Of a DNA stretch of 64,000 nt, positions 35,808-44,954 are shown piece by piece; the stretch's first letter is position 1; each line of letters begins with the position of its first letter. Origin of the DNA: Microbulbifer sp. ALW1 (GTDB lineage: Bacteria > Pseudomonadota > Gammaproteobacteria > Pseudomonadales > Cellvibrionaceae); assembly GCF_009903625.1 (NCBI RefSeq), contig NZ_CP047569.1:3838001-3902000 (forward strand). Direction: 5' to 3'. Both the position numbers and the translations under genes were made by a program. The notes beneath the pieces are model-generated. The model searched no databases, was not told the DNA's origin, and worked only from the letters and a program-made list of their open reading frames with translations.

Positions 35808-36578
35808 CTAGCTAACGGAACCACTGCGCTTTGCCCCCTGATCAAGAAGCGGCTTAATCAAATCCATCGGCAGCGGGAATACAATGGTTGAGTTTTTCTC
35901 GCCGGCAATATCAATCAACGTCTGCATATAGCGCAACGTCATCGCATTCTGGTTTTTGGATAGCTGGTCAGCAGCCTCCGTCAACTTAAGCGCCGCCTGC
36001 GCCTCACCCTCCGCATGAATCACTTTCGCCCGCCGCGAACGCTCGGCCTCCGCCTGGCGAGCAATCGCCCGGATCATGCTCTCGTCCAGATCGATATGCT
36101 TAATCTCCACATTGGTGACTTTCACACCCCAGGCATCCGTCTGCTCATCAAGGATCTTCTGGATATCCACATTGAGCTTGTCGCGCTCGGAAAGCATTTC
36201 ATCCAATTCATGCTTGCCCAATACAGAACGCAGTGTCGTCTGTGACAGCTGGCTCACGGCCTCGTGGTAGTTTTCCACATTGATGATCGCCGACTCGGGA
36301 TCGATCACGCGGTAATACACCACCGCGTTGACCTTCACCGACACATTGTCGCGGCTGATCACATCCTGAGTTGGCACATCCATGACCACCACCCGCAGGT
36401 CGACCCGCTCCATGGTCTGAATGATCGGAATAATGATGATCAGACCAGGCCCCTTCACCGACTGAAAACGCCCCAGAAAAAACACCACCGCGCGTTCGTA
36501 CTCTCGCAAGACACGAATCGCGTACATAACCAACAATACAACCGCTAGCGCCAATAACGTTCCGAAGTAGCTAATCAT
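35808..36578 (-). CDS. Slipin (SPFH/stomatin-like membrane protein)
   Basis: 256 residues with a GGGAGG ribosome site. One N-terminal helix ([20 protein letters not shown]) anchors it, followed by the SPFH domain beginning [46 protein letters not shown] and a coiled-coil region with [26 protein letters not shown]. Slipins form large membrane rings and pair with NfeD proteases. The NfeD gene lies 21 bp upstream on the same strand, the classical partner arrangement. Confidence 0.93.
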   Translation of the reverse strand: MISYFGTLLALAVVLLVMYAIRVLREYERAVVFFLGRFQSVKGPGLIIIIPIIQTMERVDLRVVVMDVPTQDVISRDNVSVKVNAVVYYRVIDPESAIINVENYHEAVSQLSQTTLRSVLGKHELDEMLSERDKLNVDIQKILDEQTDAWGVKVTNVEIKHIDLDESMIRAIARQAEAERSRRAKVIHAEGEAQAALKLTEAADQLSKNQNAMTLRYMQTLIDIAGEKNSTIVFPLPMDLIKPLLDQGAKRSGSVS

Positions 36579-36599
36579 CCCTAGCCTCCCATCTATTCC

Positions 36600-38078
36600 C
36601 TATTCGGGTGCAACCTGCAACAGCAACCCGTGCTCCGCCACCACCGTCGTCAATTGCCCTTCGACCAACAAGTTGTCGCAGCGAGCACGCCATATTTCAC
36701 CACCAATTTTCACCAACAACTCAGGCTCTACTTCGGTGACTACCGCGGTGCGCCCCACCATCGCCTGGTTGGCAGCAATTTTAGGCTTGCGCAAACTGCG
36801 CCCTACTGCGTACAGGACACCGAGTAACGCAAGCCCGCTGACACCGCCGATAGCACCAATCAAACCCCTGGAGACCTGCATACCTGGCACATCACTGTCG
36901 ATCAGCATTACCGAGCCAATGATCAGCGCGATGACCCCACCAATACCCAGGGCACCAAAACTTGGCACAAAGAGTTCCGCCGCAATCAGCAGCGCCCCCA
37001 CGATAATCAGAGCCAGGCCTGCATAGTTAATTGGCAACACCTGCAGCGCATAAAAAGCCAGTAGCAGGCAAATGACCCCGACCACACCGGGCACTATGGC
37101 ACCAGGGCTGTAGCCTTCAAAAATCAGCCCGTAAATCCCGATCAACAGCAGTATGTAGGCCACCTGGGGATTGGTAATCAGCGACAGTAATTCGTTGCGC
37201 CAGTCCGGCGCGTAAGTCACTACCGGAAGTCTCGTCGTTTCTGCGGCGATGCGCTGCTTGCCAGAGCTCATGACCACTTCTCGGCCGGCAAGCTGTGCCA
37301 GCAGTTGTTGCTGGTTGTCGGCAACTACATCCACGACATTTTCTGCCAGCGCCTCCTTTGCCGTCAGGGTGGCCGCGTCACGCACCGCTTTTTCTGCCCA
37401 GTCCGCATTGCGCTTGTGGCGATTGGCCAGCCCCCGGATATAGGCGACCGAATCGTTGATGACCTTACGCTCCATGGCGGTACCGCCCTGACCTTCTGAC
37501 TCCGGCGCACTCGCTTGTTCCGCGGAACCCGACTGACCGGCGCCTTCCGGCGCTTTGTCGGACTTCGTCTCCGGTTGCTTTTCCGGGGAGTTGTCAGCTG
37601 TCTTGTCAGGCTCTTTCCGCGGCTCTTTCTGCGGTTCCTGCTGCCCCGGCACTCCGCCGATCTGTACTGGTGTCGCTGCGCCCAGGGTGGTGGACGGTGT
37701 CATGGCGGCCACATGACTGGCGTAAAGAATATAGGTACCGGCACTGGCCGCGCGGGCACCAGCGGGGGTGACATAGGTAACGTAGGGAACATCGGAAGCG
37801 AGAATGTGCTGGATGATATCCCGGGTTGCCGCATCAAGACCGCCCGGCGTATCCATATTGATGATAATGAGTTGTGCGCCCTGCTCCCGCGCCTTGTCAC
37901 TGGTACGGGTCAGGTAATCCGTTGTTGCAGGTCCTATTGGCCCATTGATAGAAAGCTGCGCAATATGCGGCTTCCGCTCTGCGGATTCGCTTTCCTGGGC
38001 AGAAATACTAATAGAGATGAGCTGCGCCACTACAGCAAGCAGACAGGCAATTAATTCTTTCGACCACCACTTGAGCAT
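36600..38078 (-). CDS. NfeD-type membrane serine protease (ClpP-class plus OB domain)
   Basis: About 492 residues from ATG 38078, which gives a signal peptide (ELIACLLAVVAQLISISISA); upstream in-frame sequence is not family-like. The ClpP-like protease domain has IIINMDTPGGLDAATRDIIQ and the nucleophile segment GARAASAGTYILYASH. A Pro/Glu/Lys-rich insert (about 170-220) separates it from KVINDSVAYIRGLANRHKRNADWAEKAV, which carries the catalytic-Lys region. Several helices and a C-terminal NfeD OB domain (VGRTAVVTEVEPELLVKIGGEIWRA) follow. It probably cleaves stomatin-like partners; the slipin is next. Confidence 0.92.
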   Translation of the reverse strand: MLKWWSKELIACLLAVVAQLISISISAQESESAERKPHIAQLSINGPIGPATTDYLTRTSDKAREQGAQLIIINMDTPGGLDAATRDIIQHILASDVPYVTYVTPAGARAASAGTYILYASHVAAMTPSTTLGAATPVQIGGVPGQQEPQKEPRKEPDKTADNSPEKQPETKSDKAPEGAGQSGSAEQASAPESEGQGGTAMERKVINDSVAYIRGLANRHKRNADWAEKAVRDAATLTAKEALAENVVDVVADNQQQLLAQLAGREVVMSSGKQRIAAETTRLPVVTYAPDWRNELLSLITNPQVAYILLLIGIYGLIFEGYSPGAIVPGVVGVICLLLAFYALQVLPINYAGLALIIVGALLIAAELFVPSFGALGIGGVIALIIGSVMLIDSDVPGMQVSRGLIGAIGGVSGLALLGVLYAVGRSLRKPKIAANQAMVGRTAVVTEVEPELLVKIGGEIWRARCDNLLVEGQLTTVVAEHGLLLQVAPE

Positions 38079-38517
38079 GATGTTTATTCCGGGTGCGAAA
38101 GCCTGGACGGAAACTACAAGCGTAACAGAACCATCTGGACGCATAAGGAAAGCGATGCCCAATCCACTCACCGGCCGACACTTCCTGCGCCGGCATAAAC
38201 CATGAGGCGCCACCGGGAACTCACCAGATAACGCATTCATGAGCGCGCAAGAGTACGGAAACTTGAACTTCCCGATATGGAGATCACCACCGATAGCAGG
38301 ATGTTTTTTTCAGGAAGGAAATCATTGCTGGAAAGAAAGGAAATTGCTACCAGGAGATATCGACAGCAATGTCACTCAGCGCTTCAACATCAAGTGCACC
38401 AAAACCCGGCGATCACAGGAAGACATCGATCGCCTGGCAAAAAAGTATGGAATACCTTAACGCGCATGAAGTCGGGAATGTCGGCCTTATGGTGAGCTGG
38501 CGCTCTATCCAATTACA
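38079..38517. other. Intergenic region upstream of nfeD
   Basis: About 440 bp between the NfeD and OlsF-like genes, both leftward. A 73-codon rightward frame (38239-38460) has no family match and no clear ribosome site and is not called. At 38470-38520 the minus strand contains AATTGGATAGAGCG, which resembles a tRNA D-arm, but the rest of a tRNA is missing. Confidence 0.4.
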
Positions 38518-40194
38518 CTAACCACGTGCCAGGTAGCGCCTGGCAAACTTCGGGTCCATCTTTTCCAGGTCAACCACCACCAGCCCATCTACCGAATCAC
38601 AGAAGTCCGGATCGATGTTAAAGGCGTGGAAGCTGGTGCCGCCGGGGACGGTTACCGAGGTGTATTTTTTGAAAAGTGGCGGCAGCACTACCCCGTCTTC
38701 TTTCAAAATCTGTTTCAGTTGCAGCATGTCCTGGTGAGCATCGCCAGTCAGTTCGGGCAGGTCATCCCTCGCCTCCACAAATGGCAAGCGGGCATTGCCC
38801 ATGGATTTTTCTGCGGCGAAGTGATGCAGGAAATAGCGCACTATGGCGGATTTGGCACGGCGGGAGAAATTGCCCGGCATGGATACGGGGCCAAACAGGT
38901 AACGGCGATTATTGCGCTGAATCCACTGCCCGATACCACACCAGAGCAAATCCAGCCCGCGGCTGCGCCAGTATTCCGGCAACAGGAAACTGCGGCCCAG
39001 CTCCGCAGAGCCCGGCAGACATTGTTCCGGGGAGCCCGAGTAGTTGAATAGCGTGGTGCTGTATATCTTGTCCGCACTCAGGCCATCGGTATTAACCAGT
39101 CGGTAGGCGCCCGCCAGTTGCTGGCGGTCCTTGTCCCACAGCAGCAGGTGGTCGTAGTAGGCATCAAAGGCATCCCAGTCGCGACTGTTGCCGGTACCTT
39201 CACCCACAGCGCGAAAGGCAATTTCCCGCAGGCGTGACAGCTCGCGCATTACCGGGCAGTCGGCCTGCTGGTGATACAGCTTGACGGCGAACTCGCCCTG
39301 CTCCACCAGCGTTTTGCAGTGGCTCAACACTGCCGCCACTTCTGTAGCAACCTCAGCACAGGCAATGGGTTCGGGCGCGAGGCTCTGCGAATTCTTGTGC
39401 AGGCGGTACACCTGCTTTTTCCACAGCTTGGCCTGGGCACGCGGCGCCATCGGCCAGTTGCGGTAGTGTTCCGGCGTTACCGGTGTGCCGATGCGAATAT
39501 CGATGCCGCGGCGCACCTGCTTGAACATTTCCCTGACCAACCACAGGGTCGACAGTGGTTTATTCACCATCGAGAGTCCGTACCACCAGAGGGAATTCCG
39601 CCCGCGCACCTGCACCGGCAGAATCGGCGCCCCGGTCTTTTCCGCGAAGCGGATAAAACCCGGGTTCCAGCGACCATCGCGCACCCCTTGTGGCGTAAGA
39701 CGTGAAACCTCGCCAGCGGGAAAAACAATAATGGCACCGCCACAATGCAAGTGCTGGTAAATCCCCTCCACATCGCTGCGACGCGTGCGGCCGTTAAAGT
39801 TGTCCACTGGCAACAGATAACTGCGTAGAGGCTCGATATTCCACAGCAGTTGGCTGGCGACCGCTTTCACATCCTTGCGCACCCGCGCCACCATATCGAT
39901 CAGGGCCAGGCCGTCCAGGCTGCCCAGCGGGTGGTTGGAAACAATCACCAGCGGGCCCTGGGCCGGAATACGCTCCAGCTCCGCGGGGTTGATGTCATAG
40001 TGGAAATCGAAGGAACGAAACACCTGGCGGATAAAATCCAGCCCGCCGAGATGGGGGTAGTCGCGACCAAACTGCTGCAACTGCTGTTCACAGCAGATTT
40101 TCTTTACCGTGGCAGATACCAGGCGTCGTGTCGGGCTCGACGGTGCGGCACTGTACCAGGGGTTTTTCTGTAACAGGTTTTCCAGTTGAATCAT
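38518..40194 (-). CDS. olsF: OlsF-like bifunctional ornithine-lipid synthase (acyltransferase plus GNAT)
   Basis: 558 residues with two acyltransferase halves. The N-terminal PlsC/OlsA-like half has VIVSNHPLGSLDGLALID (87-95 region) and FPAGEVSRLTPQG (158-170). The C-terminal half, from about 300, is OlsB-like: VMRELSRLREIAFRAVGEGTGNSRDWDAFDAYYDHLLLWD, AGAYRLVNTDG, and GRSFLLPEYWRSRGLDLLWCGIGQWI. OlsF proteins such as that of Serratia N-acylate ornithine and then O-acylate the product, making phosphorus-free ornithine lipids in one polypeptide. The exact product is an inference. The start overlaps the LpxH-like gene stop (ATGA). Confidence 0.82.
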   Translation of the reverse strand: MIQLENLLQKNPWYSAAPSSPTRRLVSATVKKICCEQQLQQFGRDYPHLGGLDFIRQVFRSFDFHYDINPAELERIPAQGPLVIVSNHPLGSLDGLALIDMVARVRKDVKAVASQLLWNIEPLRSYLLPVDNFNGRTRRSDVEGIYQHLHCGGAIIVFPAGEVSRLTPQGVRDGRWNPGFIRFAEKTGAPILPVQVRGRNSLWWYGLSMVNKPLSTLWLVREMFKQVRRGIDIRIGTPVTPEHYRNWPMAPRAQAKLWKKQVYRLHKNSQSLAPEPIACAEVATEVAAVLSHCKTLVEQGEFAVKLYHQQADCPVMRELSRLREIAFRAVGEGTGNSRDWDAFDAYYDHLLLWDKDRQQLAGAYRLVNTDGLSADKIYSTTLFNYSGSPEQCLPGSAELGRSFLLPEYWRSRGLDLLWCGIGQWIQRNNRRYLFGPVSMPGNFSRRAKSAIVRYFLHHFAAEKSMGNARLPFVEARDDLPELTGDAHQDMLQLKQILKEDGVVLPPLFKKYTSVTVPGGTSFHAFNIDPDFCDSVDGLVVVDLEKMDPKFARRYLARG

Positions 40195-40982
40195 GCGGCG
40201 ACCGCCTCTGTCATGATACGGGCAATTTTGGGTGTGCGGTGCCAGTGCAAAATATCCAGGGCACCATGTTTGTCTTCTACCACCGCAGTCATGGAGTCGA
40301 CCCAGTCACCGCAGTTGGCGTATGTCACAGCCTGCTGCTGTGTGGCGCTGTGGCGAATCCCAGCGCGATGGATATGGCCGCAAATCACGCCATCAAATCC
40401 GCGGCGACCGGTTTCGCGGATGGCCACATCCTCGAACTTGTTCATCATGCGGCGCGCGGCATTGACGCGATTCTTGACGTGATTGGCCAGCGACCACCAG
40501 GGCAGGTCAAAGCGGCTGCGCCAGTAATTGATCCAGCGATTAAAACGCAGCATCAGGTAATAACTCTGATCACCGATGTGATAACTGACGGGGTTGATCT
40601 GGATGTGATGCTCGAACTGATCGCCGTGGGTAATCCAGTAGCGTTTGCCGTCTGCGGTGGTGTGGGTCCATTCCCGCTCGACGCGGATATTGCCAAGGCG
40701 CTTGCCGGCCCAACTGCGCATGGGCGCATCGTGATTGCCGGGTACATAGATGACTTCCGGCGTGTGACTACTGATCTCCGACAGCATACCGAGTAGCAGT
40801 GTCGACGCCTGGCACCAGCTGCCCTTGCCTTGGGACAGGGCTTTCATATCGAAGATGTCGCCCACCAGGTACACCGTATCCGCCGAATTCTGGGCCAGGA
40901 AGTCCGCCAACCGCTGCGGTTCACTATCCCGGCTGCCCAGGTGCACATCGGAGATCCACAGGGCGCGATATCGATTACTCAT
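40191..40982 (-). CDS. LpxH-like metallophosphoesterase (UDP-2,3-diacylglucosamine diphosphatase family)
   Basis: 263 residues from ATG 40982. Calcineurin-like metal motifs are complete: WISDVHLGS, VYLVGDIFDM, VIYVPGNHD, ITHGDQFE and VICGHIHRAG. This is the LpxH-type branch, but the sequence is longer than E. coli LpxH, with an insert VKNRVNAARRMMNKFEDVAIRE, and resembles the secondary LpxH-like group often found beside lipid genes. Its substrate could be UDP-diacylglucosamine or another lipid pyrophosphate. Cotranscribed with the OlsF-like gene. Confidence 0.85.
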   Translation of the reverse strand: MSNRYRALWISDVHLGSRDSEPQRLADFLAQNSADTVYLVGDIFDMKALSQGKGSWCQASTLLLGMLSEISSHTPEVIYVPGNHDAPMRSWAGKRLGNIRVEREWTHTTADGKRYWITHGDQFEHHIQINPVSYHIGDQSYYLMLRFNRWINYWRSRFDLPWWSLANHVKNRVNAARRMMNKFEDVAIRETGRRGFDGVICGHIHRAGIRHSATQQQAVTYANCGDWVDSMTAVVEDKHGALDILHWHRTPKIARIMTEAVAA

Positions 40983-41147
40983 TGGCAAGTCCCATGTCTG
41001 GTTTAGACAATTCTGTTACCGGAAACTTTGCTTGAGTTTTCTTACAAATCGGCGGCCGTTTCTTGAAGCTTCTATTGCAAGTTGGCCATTAAAGGGAAAG
41101 GAGCGACGTAAGTCGCCATTTCGGGGAATCAGATTCTAATCCGGCTA

Positions 41148-41966
41148 CTAGTTACGAACTCGTTGTATTTGTTCCAACCGGGAAACGCTGCCGAGGTAGT
41201 CCTGCCAGCTCGCCTGGAGTTCCGCCGTTTGGTAGTGCTGGTACTTCTCCCGATCCAGCCAGTAGACGCGGGTAGTGGCCCGCCGCAGGTCAATCAACGG
41301 CAACTGATCGATGGCTGCCGAGCCGCGCTTGAACACGGAGCCGGCTCGGGAGTTCTGGATCATGTCGCTGACAATGGTGAGGTGGACGTTTTCCGCCGAG
41401 GGGTCAAAGTGGTTCAGGGCCGCCACATCCGAAAGGGCTTCATAGATCGGGGAAACTGGCTGCTCGCCGGCGGACACGGCCTGGGCGATGGCGCTATCCA
41501 GGGGCCTCTCGAAACGCTCCCGGTACAACGCCTGCACAAACTGCTGGTTGGCCGTCAGCGCGCTGACGTCCTTGCCCGAGTGCGGCTTACATAAATCCAC
41601 CACCGGTTCCGAGAGGCCATTGTAATGGTCGTCCAGAACAAAGATTGAAAAGCGATCGTTGACCGCGGCGGTATCCAGCAGGCCGGCAAGATAGGTTTTG
41701 AGAAAGTGCGCCTGGTGCACGGACAGGGTGTCTGATGCATCGATCACGACCAGGTGCTGGGCAAACCTCGGCAGGCTCGGGTTACACAGGGTTACTTTGT
41801 CATAGTCCCGCTCCGGCGATCGAATGACCTGCAAGGCAAATGCGCCCAATGCCAGCAAGATCAGGCATCCGCAGGCAAAGAGCACAACGCCCTTTTTATC
41901 TTCCGCGGACAGCCCGAGGCCGCCTCGTCGGGATTGCCTGGTCCCTCTCACTGCACGCTTCGCCAT
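41148..41966 (-). CDS. Membrane-anchored VWA-like protein of unknown function
   Basis: 272 residues. A basic N-terminus (MAKRAVRGTRQSRRGG) precedes one helix (GVVLFACGCLILLALGAFAL), so the bulk is periplasmic. The soluble domain has a Rossmann-like layout with QHLVVIDASDTLSVHQAHFLKTYLAGL, where DASDTLS resembles a degenerate VWA metal site (DxSxS), then FSIFVLDD, SPIYEALSDVAAL and VHLTIVSDMIQNS. Its ATG shares one base with the stop of the preceding gene (TGATG), so the two proteins likely act together. No named family recognised. Confidence 0.75.
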   Translation of the reverse strand: MAKRAVRGTRQSRRGGLGLSAEDKKGVVLFACGCLILLALGAFALQVIRSPERDYDKVTLCNPSLPRFAQHLVVIDASDTLSVHQAHFLKTYLAGLLDTAAVNDRFSIFVLDDHYNGLSEPVVDLCKPHSGKDVSALTANQQFVQALYRERFERPLDSAIAQAVSAGEQPVSPIYEALSDVAALNHFDPSAENVHLTIVSDMIQNSRAGSVFKRGSAAIDQLPLIDLRRATTRVYWLDREKYQHYQTAELQASWQDYLGSVSRLEQIQRVRN

Positions 41967-43339
41967 CAGGCCCTCCGCAGCCCGTGTTCCAGCTCCAGGC
42001 GGTCAACCAGTGCCGCAAAGGAGGCCTGTACCTTTTCACAGCGCTCATTCACGGTGGTGATTGCCGCGCTGTATTCCTCGTCCAGCTCCTCAACCAACAG
42101 CTCAAAAGCCACCAGGTCGCGCTTGTGCTGCTCCAGCCCTGTAGTGTTCAACTGCGGGATCTTGTCCAACTCAAAGCGCAACAGTTCACCGAAGTAGGCA
42201 GCGCGGCGATTCATCATCCGCGCGGAGTAAGACTGGTAGTAGCGGATCAATTCATCCAGTAACCCCTGAGCCTTAATGATGTCTTCCTGGTAATTGCGGT
42301 GAATCTCCTCACTGCGCTCGATACTGGCCTTAAACTGGATGAACTGTGCACGAATCGTCTTCTCCCGCTCGGCCAGTTCATCCTGCACTTCTTCCGCCAA
42401 CTCATTGACGTTGTCGATCGCATCTTCGTAGGCCGCGGCCCAGGCGTCCTGCATACCCCGCACCCGGCGAGTGATTGCGGTGTACCCGGGGTAGCGATCC
42501 TCCACCACAAAAAATTTGGTGGTCAGTAATATCAGGGCGATTCCACTCACCACCACCATGATCCACGAATTGAAATCCTGAATCGCCAGGGGCTTCTCCC
42601 ACAGGCTGGCCATGGCCAGTTGCGAGGCGGTAAAGGGATCCAGTTCCAGGGCCTCGCGGTAGTGGCCAACCCCCAGTACAAAGGTAACGCCAGTGGTCAG
42701 CAAGGTGAGTAACAGAGCCAAGGCACCGGCTTTCCTGATGTAGTTCGAATGAAAGCAGTTGCGCAGGGCGAAGGCCATAAAAGCGGCAATCCCCAGATTG
42801 ACCAGCGTGATGATAAATGCCTGGAAGAAGCCACCGACCAACCCGAGATCGCTGCCTTTTGACAGGAAAAAAGCATTCAGCAACGTTTCCAGAATGACGA
42901 TAAAGAAGATTACTGAATAGTGGAGGATTTTCGATTCCCGGTAGATCGCCTCCCGGGTAAGTCCGTTGCGGTGTTTGAAAATTTCCAGATCCATCCGCAG
43001 GGCTGACAGTTCCTGTGCGCGGCGCTTGAGCCCACTGACCAGGTTCGCTACCCGGCTGCCAATTTTTTTCTCGACGAAGGCGTCGGTGTTTCTGAGTTCC
43101 TGGCACAGCTGCCGGATCTCTACTTCGCTGCGCGCCTCCACCTGCGCATCCAGCTCGGCCTGCCGGTTTTCATGTACCCGGCCAATGATTTCCCGCACCA
43201 CATAGGAACGCAGGCTCTCTTCACTTTCCGTATGACTGCGGCGATCGATTTCCGGGATGCCCGCTTTCACATCACGCTCAACGCGCTGCTCAACTTTCAG
43301 GGCGGAAATGGCGGCCTTGGTTGCCGGTATTGAGGTCAT
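41966..43339 (-). CDS. Coiled-coil membrane protein of unknown function
   Basis: 457 residues with an AGGTGA ribosome site. N-terminal coiled coil (about 40-135, many Glu/Arg heptads), then four to five hydrophobic helices (HYSVIFFIVILETLLNAFFLS; GGFFQAFIITLVNLGIAAFMAFAL; ALALLLTLLTTGVTFVLGVG; SWIMVVVSGIALILLTTKFFVV). A long C-terminal coiled coil follows (about 290-450), with NVNELAEEVQDELAEREKTI and RALEEL-like repeats. Coils on both sides of a membrane bundle suggest a large oligomer or tether. First gene of a two-gene unit with the VWA-like protein. No family recognised. Confidence 0.78.
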   Translation of the reverse strand: MTSIPATKAAISALKVEQRVERDVKAGIPEIDRRSHTESEESLRSYVVREIIGRVHENRQAELDAQVEARSEVEIRQLCQELRNTDAFVEKKIGSRVANLVSGLKRRAQELSALRMDLEIFKHRNGLTREAIYRESKILHYSVIFFIVILETLLNAFFLSKGSDLGLVGGFFQAFIITLVNLGIAAFMAFALRNCFHSNYIRKAGALALLLTLLTTGVTFVLGVGHYREALELDPFTASQLAMASLWEKPLAIQDFNSWIMVVVSGIALILLTTKFFVVEDRYPGYTAITRRVRGMQDAWAAAYEDAIDNVNELAEEVQDELAEREKTIRAQFIQFKASIERSEEIHRNYQEDIIKAQGLLDELIRYYQSYSARMMNRRAAYFGELLRFELDKIPQLNTTGLEQHKRDLVAFELLVEELDEEYSAAITTVNERCEKVQASFAALVDRLELEHGLRRA

Positions 43340-43840
43340 GAGCTCACCTAAAAACTTCCACTACATTTTAGGTTTTTCGTGTATTCCACTTTCTGGCGCG
43401 GCCAGCGCGACCGGCTCCAGGTGCATTTTGGTGAACGCTCCTGTTCACGCCTGTTAATCGCGCCTGGGCCAGCATTAGACGGCCAAGATTGAGCAAGGCG
43501 CCATAGCGGAAAAACCCTTACTTTCAGAATAGCCCCCAGCGCATCTCTGTGTCGCCAATGCGACAAAGCGTTACCAATCAGTAAGTTTTCACGCCAACTT
43601 TACAGATATTTCCTGCCATTACTCCGCGCCCAGGCATCCCGAAAGAGTCAAACGTTGAATAGCGCGCCATACAAACAAATAGACATTGAACCCAAAGTCA
43701 AATTAAGCATAAGCTTGAAATTGCTTTCGCACCCAATGACAAATAAATTCGTCGCCGTTATTTCGCGGAAGCATCCGTTGGTATCAAAAAATCAATAAAG
43801 AAAGCACGTCAGACGTGAACAATAACAACAGGAACCTTCC
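43340..43840. promoter_or_regulatory. Divergent region between the coiled-coil gene and the M9 peptidase
   Basis: About 500 bp, AT-richer from 43560 on. CACGTCAGACGTG (43804-43816) is a small interrupted palindrome about 25 bp before the collagenase ATG. No confident promoter pair was fixed and no gene was seen. Confidence 0.4.
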
Positions 43841-44821
43841 ATGACGCTTACTCAAGACATCACGCCCCACACCCGACCGAGCAATTTCACCTGGTCATTT
43901 GCGTGGATAGCCGTCGCTACCCTGGCCGCGATTTCAGCGACAACAACCGCCGCAGATATTGACCAGGTTCTCCCCATCCAGCACAGCTGCAGTAGTACGT
44001 TAAAAATCCGAGCACAGGACATGAGCGCAAGCCAGCTAAATGCAACCTGCGCAGACCTTTCCGCTGGAGAAGCGCTCTTCCACCAGCGCCTGCAGACCAA
44101 TCAGGTCCCGGTGCCAGACGACTACAACACCGATCTGCGTGTCGTTGTGTTTGATGATTACAGTCAGTATGACAGCTACGGGTATGCACTATTTGGCATC
44201 AGCACCAATAACGGTGGCATCTATATTGAGGGCACCCCATCCACCCCGGGCAACCAGGCCAGTTTTTATGCCCACGAGGCCTCCTGGCTGAGGCCTGAAT
44301 TTGCAATCTGGAACCTGGAGCACGAATACGTGCACTACCTGGATGGCCGATTTATCGCGTACGGCGGTTTCAATCACTACCCGGGCAATATGGTGTGGTG
44401 GTCCGAAGGGCTCGCAGAATACCTGTCCCTCGGCAATAGCAACCCAGAGGCCATCGAAGTCGCACGTAATCACAAACCGCGCCACCGCAAACCCAGCCTT
44501 GCGTCCGTATTCGATACCACCTACCGCGACAAAACGGACCAGGTGTACCGCTGGAGTTACCTCGCTATTCGCTTCCTGTTCGAGCATCACTACGATGAAG
44601 TCATTGCGATGACGAACGCGCTCAAGAATAACGATTACACCAGCTATTCCGCCTATCTCAACAGCTGGGAAAGCAATTACGAGGCCGAGTATCAGAACTG
44701 GCTCAACGGCCTGGTGGACAGCGGTGCCCGCGGTGCTCCGCGGGACAGTAAACGGGATGACTTGCTGAAAAAGCACTCCGCAGCAGAAGAAAAACGCCGC
44801 GGCCATTCACACAGTCAGTAA
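43841..44821 (+). CDS. Secreted M9-like collagenase, catalytic domain only
   Basis: 326 residues. An N-terminal hydrophobic stretch (SFAWIAVATLAAISATTTAA) is a signal peptide or anchor. The zinc site is NLEHEYVHYLDGRF (HEXXH), and the downstream glutamate lies in WWSEGLAEYLS, both typical of the M9 (Vibrio-type) collagenase catalytic subdomain. Other M9-like segments are YAHEASWLRPEFAIWNLEHEY and VYRWSYLAIRFLFEHHY. The usual large activator domain, PKD domains and collagen-binding domains are absent, so it may cut small peptides or gelatin only. The His/Arg-rich tail (RRGHSHSQ) is unusual. Confidence 0.85.
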   Translation: MTLTQDITPHTRPSNFTWSFAWIAVATLAAISATTTAADIDQVLPIQHSCSSTLKIRAQDMSASQLNATCADLSAGEALFHQRLQTNQVPVPDDYNTDLRVVVFDDYSQYDSYGYALFGISTNNGGIYIEGTPSTPGNQASFYAHEASWLRPEFAIWNLEHEYVHYLDGRFIAYGGFNHYPGNMVWWSEGLAEYLSLGNSNPEAIEVARNHKPRHRKPSLASVFDTTYRDKTDQVYRWSYLAIRFLFEHHYDEVIAMTNALKNNDYTSYSAYLNSWESNYEAEYQNWLNGLVDSGARGAPRDSKRDDLLKKHSAAEEKRRGHSHSQ

Positions 44822-44890
44822 GCGGAATTTCCGGGCCTAAAACGAAAGTGCCCGGCAATATAAGCTTTATCACTATCACTGTGATTTTTC

Positions 44891-44929
44891 GCAAAAAAAA
44901 CGGGCCCTCGAGAGGCCCGTTTTTTTTGC
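44891..44929. terminator. Strong bidirectional terminator between the collagenase and DUF1820 genes
   Basis: Perfect 16-base arms GCAAAAAAAACGGGCC (44891-44906) and GGCCCGTTTTTTTTGC (44914-44929) with a seven-base loop. A-run and T-run on either side serve both strands. Confidence 0.95.
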
Positions 44930-44954
44930 GATGGGAGGGACAAACTGTCGCGAC

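Noticed and set aside
38239..38460. 73-codon rightward frame in the nfeD upstream gap
   Set aside because: No recognisable domain, signal or ribosome site; composition unlike neighbouring genes.
38465..38520. Possible tRNA gene
   Set aside because: Only a D-arm-like segment is present; acceptor, anticodon and T arms do not form, so no tRNA is annotated.
43804..43816. CACGTCAGACGTG as an operator for the collagenase gene
   Set aside because: Short five-base arms, found once in the window, no supporting promoter elements.
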